Shown here piece after piece: positions 59,902 to 64,000 of a DNA stretch of 64,000 nucleotides. Below the pieces are notes generated by a model. That model was not told the DNA's origin. It saw only the letters and a list, made by a program, of their open reading frames with translations, and made no database searches. Origin of the DNA: Candidatus Eremiobacterota bacterium (GTDB lineage Bacteria > Vulcanimicrobiota > CADAWZ01 > Ess09-12); contig JAVHLM010000022.1 of assembly GCA_031082125.1 (NCBI GenBank), positions 1 through 64,000 on the forward strand, read 5' to 3'. The stretch's first letter is position 1. The number at the start of each line of letters is the position of its first letter. A program made the position numbers and the translations under genes.

Positions 59902-61365
59902 TTACCGCTCACATTCAAGAATGAGCGGCGTCTCATCAAGGGGGACTGACGAAGAGGTGATGGATTCAACAAGCGCGTCCTTGTCAGTCTCACCTCTCCT
60001 GGTGATGATATGGGTGGCTTTGAGCTTTCCCGCCTTGGTGACTGACGAGAAATCAAAAGTCCTGGCCCGCCCGGTGCTCCAGGCCACCCAGAGAGGCTCC
60101 CTCCCGGCAAAGCTGAAACAGACGGCCCTGGCCCCCGCGGGGGGATTGATTTCCTTTACTGAGCTGAAGCCCTTCAGCTCCCTTATCATCTGCCGGTACG
60201 CGTAATAGTGAGGCTTCTTCCTGCCGTCGGTATCTATCAGGCTCATCATTCCGAAGTACCAGTCCATGGGCTTTTCCTGGTCCTTCATCCACGCGGCGTA
60301 AAACTGTGAAACGCCATGGGCCAGGGAGAGGACAAGGCGCTTCACCAGTCCCTGGGCCTGGTACTTCTCAAGCATGGGCCCGGCATTCGGGTCTCTCTTC
60401 AGGAAAATACCGAAATTCGAGTATTCCGAGGGGGAAACCCCTCCCTTCATGATACGCGAAAGCTCGCTCTTCACCGAAGGAATGGCGAGGAGGCCGGCCA
60501 CCACGGGGACAGGCTTCTCGGGGCGTGACATGTGGACCCTGAAGAGGCGCAGGTCTATATCGCCCGCCTCGGTGGTGATGAGCTCTTTGTGGCAACCGAA
60601 TCTTTCCATGGTGCTCTTGAGGAGGGCAAGCTCCTTCACCACCGACTCGGGCTCATAATACTGGTGAAAATCAAGGGCATCACAAAAGGGGCCGCCCCTC
60701 TCAATGAGATATTCAAAGAACTCCTTGACCTTCCCCTTGTCAGCCTTGATGAAAAATGGGTAATCTTCATTCTGCAGCACGAACAGCTCATGGGCGAATC
60801 CCGCCTGCACCACCTTCGCCGACGGATCGGCGGCATGAATCACCTTGTGGGCATGGCGCAGAAGGTTCACATATTCCTCCTTTGAGCCGTCCCAGAAGAT
60901 CGAGGGGCCGTAACGCTTGTCAAAGACCTCGTTTTCTATCTGCCAGTATTTCACGCTTTCCTTATAACGCGCCACCATGGTCCTTACAAAGTTCTCGTAG
61001 TCAGCCATATCCTTCGGGGGGCTCGCGAGAAAAGTCAGATGATTCCCTGCCTTCCTGGTGGCCCATGGGGAAACCGAGTGGAGGGTGATGAGCATTTCAA
61101 TCCCCGCCTCCCGGTGCATGGCAATCATGCGATCGGCAATCGCGAAATTCCACTTTCCTTTGCGCGGCTCCACGAGGGCCCAGTGGATCACCAGGCGCGT
61201 CCTCTCCACGCCCAGCTCCTCGGCAGATTTCAGAGTGACGACACCTTTTCTCTCAAGCTCCATATCGTTGAAAACGCCGAAAGGGCGCTCCTGCCGATTC
61301 GGGACCGCCGCCCCGGTGCCGCCAAGCGCCAAGAACAGACAAAAAAGAATCAGGGTATTTCTCAT
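59902..61365 (-). CDS. secreted glycoside-hydrolase-like TIM-barrel protein
   Basis: Starting at MRNTLILF (61365), with GGGGAGAG upstream, gives a signal peptide and 487 residues. The barrel fits GH clan A: RLVIHWALVEPRKGKWNFAIADRMIAM (strand 2 and W), YWQIENEVFDKRYGP with the acid/base Glu after Asn on strand 4, DALDFHQYYEP, and HKELITTEAGD with the nucleophile Glu on strand 7. Strand/motif order resembles GH39/GH5-like families. The substrate is unknown, probably an extracellular glycan. A C-terminal beta-domain closes the protein. Confidence 0.75.
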   Translation of the reverse strand: MRNTLILFCLFLALGGTGAAVPNRQERPFGVFNDMELERKGVVTLKSAEELGVERTRLVIHWALVEPRKGKWNFAIADRMIAMHREAGIEMLITLHSVSPWATRKAGNHLTFLASPPKDMADYENFVRTMVARYKESVKYWQIENEVFDKRYGPSIFWDGSKEEYVNLLRHAHKVIHAADPSAKVVQAGFAHELFVLQNEDYPFFIKADKGKVKEFFEYLIERGGPFCDALDFHQYYEPESVVKELALLKSTMERFGCHKELITTEAGDIDLRLFRVHMSRPEKPVPVVAGLLAIPSVKSELSRIMKGGVSPSEYSNFGIFLKRDPNAGPMLEKYQAQGLVKRLVLSLAHGVSQFYAAWMKDQEKPMDWYFGMMSLIDTDGRKKPHYYAYRQMIRELKGFSSVKEINPPAGARAVCFSFAGREPLWVAWSTGRARTFDFSSVTKAGKLKATHIITRRGETDKDALVESITSSSVPLDETPLILECER

Positions 61366-61508
61366 AGCTCTCCCCCCTTTCCTGAAAATCATTCCCCGGA
61401 GCCTCTCAATGATCCTCTTGCATGCGGCAAGGAAGGATTTCAAGGCCCGGGGAGATAATAGACAATGGCAGCGCAAAGCCCTGGGGCGCGCGGAAAGGGG
61501 TGGGTCAG

Positions 61509-62951
61509 ATGAAGGTTGTCCTTGCAATCGAAGAAGGTCCGGGCGGTACTGAGCGCTTCGAGTTTGACGGCCATGACACTTTCATCGTGGGGCGCTCCAG
61601 GAAAAACACCCATTCACAGCTTCGCGGCGATCCTTACATCTCACGCCATCACTTCATCCTGGAGCTCTCCCCTCCCCGGTGCTTCCTGAAAGACCTGGGG
61701 AGCACCAACGGCACCAAGGTGAACGGCAGGCTCATCGAGAAGGGGGAGCTTAGGGAGCTCTCCCCCGGCGACACCATCAACGTGGGGAGGACAATGCTCA
61801 GGCTCACCCTTGAAGGCGATGCCCCCGGTGGAATGAGCCTCCAGGGGGAGAGGGCTGCAGAAGCTCATCTTCCCGAAGCACCGGACGATGATCGGGAGGA
61901 ATCTGCCACCTTGCTCCAGGCCGAGCCTGCCGCCTTCACCGGAGCTGAAGCCCCCGCTCCTTCGGCGCTTCACTGCAGCCGCTGCGGCAGGGAGATTGAG
62001 CCCCCGGTGAAACCGGAAAACCTCCCCGATTCCATTTTTCTCTGCGAGCACTGCATCCCGCCCGGCGAGCCTGCGAAAAGCGGCAGAAGCGAGGGAGACT
62101 ATGAGCTCTACTCACTCCTCGGGAGAGGAGGCATGGGAGAAGTCTTCAAGGCCCGCAACAGCAGGACCGGCATGCTTGTGGCGTTCAAGAGGCTCACCTC
62201 GTTTTCCAGCATCAATGATGAGACTCTGCGGCGCTTCACCAGGGAGATGCATGTCATGAGGGAGCTTGTCCATCCTAATATTGTGAGGTTTATCGGCCAT
62301 GGCCAGGGAAAAGAGGGCCACTACCTGGTGATGGAGTATGCGAGCAGGGGGAATATCTCCGATCTCATCGAGAAAGAGCTTCTCGGCCCCCTCCCCTACC
62401 CCCGGGCATGCAGGCTCATCTGCCAGGCCCTGGAAGGACTTCAGTTCGCCCACTGCAAAGGATTCATCCACAGGGACATAAAGCCCCAGAATCTCCTTCT
62501 CCACGGGAGCGGCAGCGACACCGCAGCCAAGATAAGCGATTTCGGGCTTGCCAAGAATTTCCAGGAGGCCGGCGGCTCCATGATGACCAAAGAAGGGGAA
62601 GTGGCAGGAACCATCCTCTTCATGGCACCGGAACAGCTCACTAATTACCGCTTTGTGAAGCCCCCCGCCGATGTGTACTCAATGGGGATGAGCCTCTACT
62701 ATCTCCTCTCGGGCAAATATCCCTTCGCTTTCCCCTCACCGCTGGACCTCATCAGGAACACGCCTCCTGAGGGGCCCCGGACCGATCCCATCCTGCTGGT
62801 GCTGAGTGAAGAGCCTGCACCCATAGAAAAACACTGCCCCGCCCTTCCCCCGGCCCTTGCAGCCGTCGTGAACAAGTCCATCTGCAAGGACGAGATGAAG
62901 CGCTTCGCTTCGGCGGAAGAGCTTCGGACAGCTCTCCTGATGGTGTTTTAG
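61509..62951 (+). CDS. FHA-domain Ser/Thr protein kinase
   Basis: ATG 61509 (AGGGGTG upstream). Residues about 20-95 are an FHA domain (FIVGRSRKNTHSQLRGDPYISRHHF, LGSTNGTKVNG), which binds phosphothreonine. A linker holds a two-Cys-pair ribbon (HCSRCGREIE, LCEHC). From about 200 the kinase domain runs: LLGRGGMGEVFKA, VAFKRL, HRDIKPQN, DFGLAKN, APEQL. All catalytic residues are present. There is no transmembrane helix, so it is a soluble kinase with its FHA in cis, an arrangement suited to autophosphorylation control. It is convergent with the WD40 gene and divergent from the glycosidase gene. Confidence 0.93.
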   Translation: MKVVLAIEEGPGGTERFEFDGHDTFIVGRSRKNTHSQLRGDPYISRHHFILELSPPRCFLKDLGSTNGTKVNGRLIEKGELRELSPGDTINVGRTMLRLTLEGDAPGGMSLQGERAAEAHLPEAPDDDREESATLLQAEPAAFTGAEAPAPSALHCSRCGREIEPPVKPENLPDSIFLCEHCIPPGEPAKSGRSEGDYELYSLLGRGGMGEVFKARNSRTGMLVAFKRLTSFSSINDETLRRFTREMHVMRELVHPNIVRFIGHGQGKEGHYLVMEYASRGNISDLIEKELLGPLPYPRACRLICQALEGLQFAHCKGFIHRDIKPQNLLLHGSGSDTAAKISDFGLAKNFQEAGGSMMTKEGEVAGTILFMAPEQLTNYRFVKPPADVYSMGMSLYYLLSGKYPFAFPSPLDLIRNTPPEGPRTDPILLVLSEEPAPIEKHCPALPPALAAVVNKSICKDEMKRFASAEELRTALLMVF

Positions 62952-62957
62952 GAGACC

Positions 62958-64000
62958 TCACTTCAGCTTATCCCGGGCGGCCTTTATCTCTCCCCTCACG
63001 AACTCTCCCGGCTTTCTGATCCTCCAGCCGCAGTAAGGCTTCATCTGCGGCAGGGGCTTGCTGTGGCAGGCAAGGCAGTCGATATTTCTCTGGGGGCCCT
63101 GAGGCTCGGCATCTGCCGGCTCAGCAGCCTCGGCCTTTGCAAGATCCGGGGCGGCATCCTTTATACCGATGCTGCCGAGAAGTGTCGCCGCCTTGCCCCG
63201 CACCGCGGTGTCCGGCGCGGCGAGAAGGCTCACGAGGGCTTTCTTTGACTTCTTCCTTGCATACTCCTTGAAGGTGGGCCTGTTGTCAAGCATCATCTCG
63301 AGGGTCCGAAGGCTCATCAGCTTCCGCGTCCCTTCACCGGCTGTCAGGGCATCATCGAGGAGGGCATCAACAGCAGCCTCGTTCATGGAGAAGAGGATGT
63401 CGGTCCCCTTTTCATAACTCTTTATGCCATAAGGATCCAGGTAATATGCATACATCCTGTCAATGCATTGCCGGGCTTTGCCGTGGCGGTACTCATTGTA
63501 GCAGGAGGGTATCCTGATAAGAGTGAAAAGCAGCAGCAGCAAGGCGCCGATTGCAGCTCCCTGAAGCCACTTCCCCGTGGCGCTCCTCTGCTCCCGCTCG
63601 TCCTGGAAGGCTTCCGTATCTGGAATATACTCCTCCCTTTTCTCGATGACCACTCCAGTGCCTGCCGACACGGGTGCGGAACCCTGCGGGGGCGCGGGAA
63701 CGGAAAAATCCCACTCCCAGTCTATCTCCCACAGGAAAAGGGTCCCCTGGGAATCACCGGTGAGAAGCAGCCTGCCGCCGGGAGAGAATGATATCCACGT
63801 CACAGGAGCTCCATGCTTTTCCAGGACCCTGAGGATCTCTCCATTCCTGCGGTCCCATAGCCTTATCGTATGATCGGCACTCCCCGATGCCAGAAAACGC
63901 CCGCAGGGGGAGAAGGAAAGTGACGTGACATCCTTGCGGTGCCCCTCAAGGGTGGCAAGACAGCTGAAACTGCCAAGGTCCCAGAGCCTGACCGTGCCGT
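62958..64000 (-). CDS. WD40-membrane-CxxCH protein (partial, 5' end outside the window)
   Basis: The frame continues past the window edge without a stop. Its visible N-terminal part is WD40 repeats (TVRLWDLGSFSCLATLEGHR, FSPCGRFLASGSADHTIRLWD, FSPGGRLLLTGD). A variable linker, one transmembrane helix (AAIGALLLLLFTLIRI) and a helical HEAT-like part (KALVSLLAAPDTAVRGKAATLLGSIG) follow. The C-terminal tail carries CLACHSKP, a CxxCH motif that could attach haem c if that side is periplasmic. Cytoplasmic WD40 repeats with an external haem would suggest signalling across the membrane. It is seven bases from the convergent kinase gene. Confidence 0.8.
   Translation of the reverse strand, partial: GTVRLWDLGSFSCLATLEGHRKDVTSLSFSPCGRFLASGSADHTIRLWDRRNGEILRVLEKHGAPVTWISFSPGGRLLLTGDSQGTLFLWEIDWEWDFSVPAPPQGSAPVSAGTGVVIEKREEYIPDTEAFQDEREQRSATGKWLQGAAIGALLLLLFTLIRIPSCYNEYRHGKARQCIDRMYAYYLDPYGIKSYEKGTDILFSMNEAAVDALLDDALTAGEGTRKLMSLRTLEMMLDNRPTFKEYARKKSKKALVSLLAAPDTAVRGKAATLLGSIGIKDAAPDLAKAEAAEPADAEPQGPQRNIDCLACHSKPLPQMKPYCGWRIRKPGEFVRGEIKAARDKLK

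Noticed and set aside
1-64000. CRISPR arrays, tRNA/rRNA genes, prophage or insertion-sequence ends
   Set aside because: No regularly spaced repeats of suitable length, no tRNA arm motifs, and no transposase- or integrase-like proteins were seen by reading. The HNH protein alone is not evidence of a mobile element.

Overview
The window is GC-rich, densely coded bacterial DNA with few gaps. It probably comes from an anaerobic diderm. Diderm: there is a TolC/adaptor/RND efflux operon and several lipoproteins with clear lipoboxes. Anaerobic: there is an orange-protein (ORP)-type MinD/Mrp/NifX cluster with ferredoxin inserts, a molybdenum hydroxylase and four radical SAM proteins. Repeat-rich and signalling proteins (ankyrin, WD40, MORN, TPR, FHA-kinase, vWA) suggest a large, regulation-heavy genome. 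I cannot assign a phylum. I see no rRNA, tRNA, CRISPR array or insertion sequence.

Layout. 1-6.7 kb: a mazEF pair, a lipoprotein, a MATE transporter and a long HNH protein behind a consensus promoter. 6.7-13.3 kb: a degenerate PfkB-like protein, a DUF364-ferredoxin-radical SAM operon on the plus strand, and an opposing operon (alpha/beta hydrolase, broken DUF4405 gene, two small proteins, HAD, histidine phosphatase). 13.3-16.7 kb: an ankyrin lipoprotein behind a folded leader, a repeat protein split by a frame break, and DUF4405 membrane proteins. 16.8-27.7 kb (minus): PadR regulator, DUF5320 protein, two MinD-ferredoxin ATPase pairs flanking an Mrp-NifX fusion (MrpORP type), small zinc ribbons, NifX/ORP protein, thioesterase, then an XdhD/YgfM-type molybdenum hydroxylase. 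28-34 kb: RND efflux operon, divergent from padR. 34-40 kb: MarC, secreted adhesin-like protein, carboxylesterase, PQQ-propeller protein. 40.4-49.5 kb: orphan OmpR/PhoB-type response regulator, ABC exporter, SPASM radical SAM protein, nucleotidyltransferase pair, two DUF4139 proteins. 49.6-53.6 kb (minus): a His-Xaa-Ser (hxs) peptide-modification operon led by a MORN protein. 53.8-64 kb: TPR/zincin protein, vWA-sirtuin fusion, a glycosidase-like protein, FHA-Ser/Thr kinase and a WD40 protein running off the end.

Two apparent regulons tie distant parts together. (1) Three promoters (38.0, 41.2 and 49.5 kb) carry four tandem 11-bp TTCAC-type repeats, each ending exactly 15 bp before the -10 box. 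This is PhoB/PhoP-family architecture, and an orphan response regulator lies at 40.4 kb. They drive a 36-residue two-cysteine peptide gene, the ABC exporter plus radical SAM maturase, and a short transcript with a terminator that overlaps the 3' end of hxsC antisense. I infer a peptide-natural-product circuit: precursor, maturase, exporter and regulator. (2) Strong TTGACA promoters before the DUF364 operon, the hydrolase operon and padR all have ATATGTA-type sites right after the -10 box (two perfect palindromes and a tandem repeat), with a weaker AT-rich inverted repeat before tolC. PadR is the obvious candidate repressor.

The other strong novelty is the vWA-SIR2 fusion at 57-59 kb, whose sirtuin half has lost the catalytic histidine.
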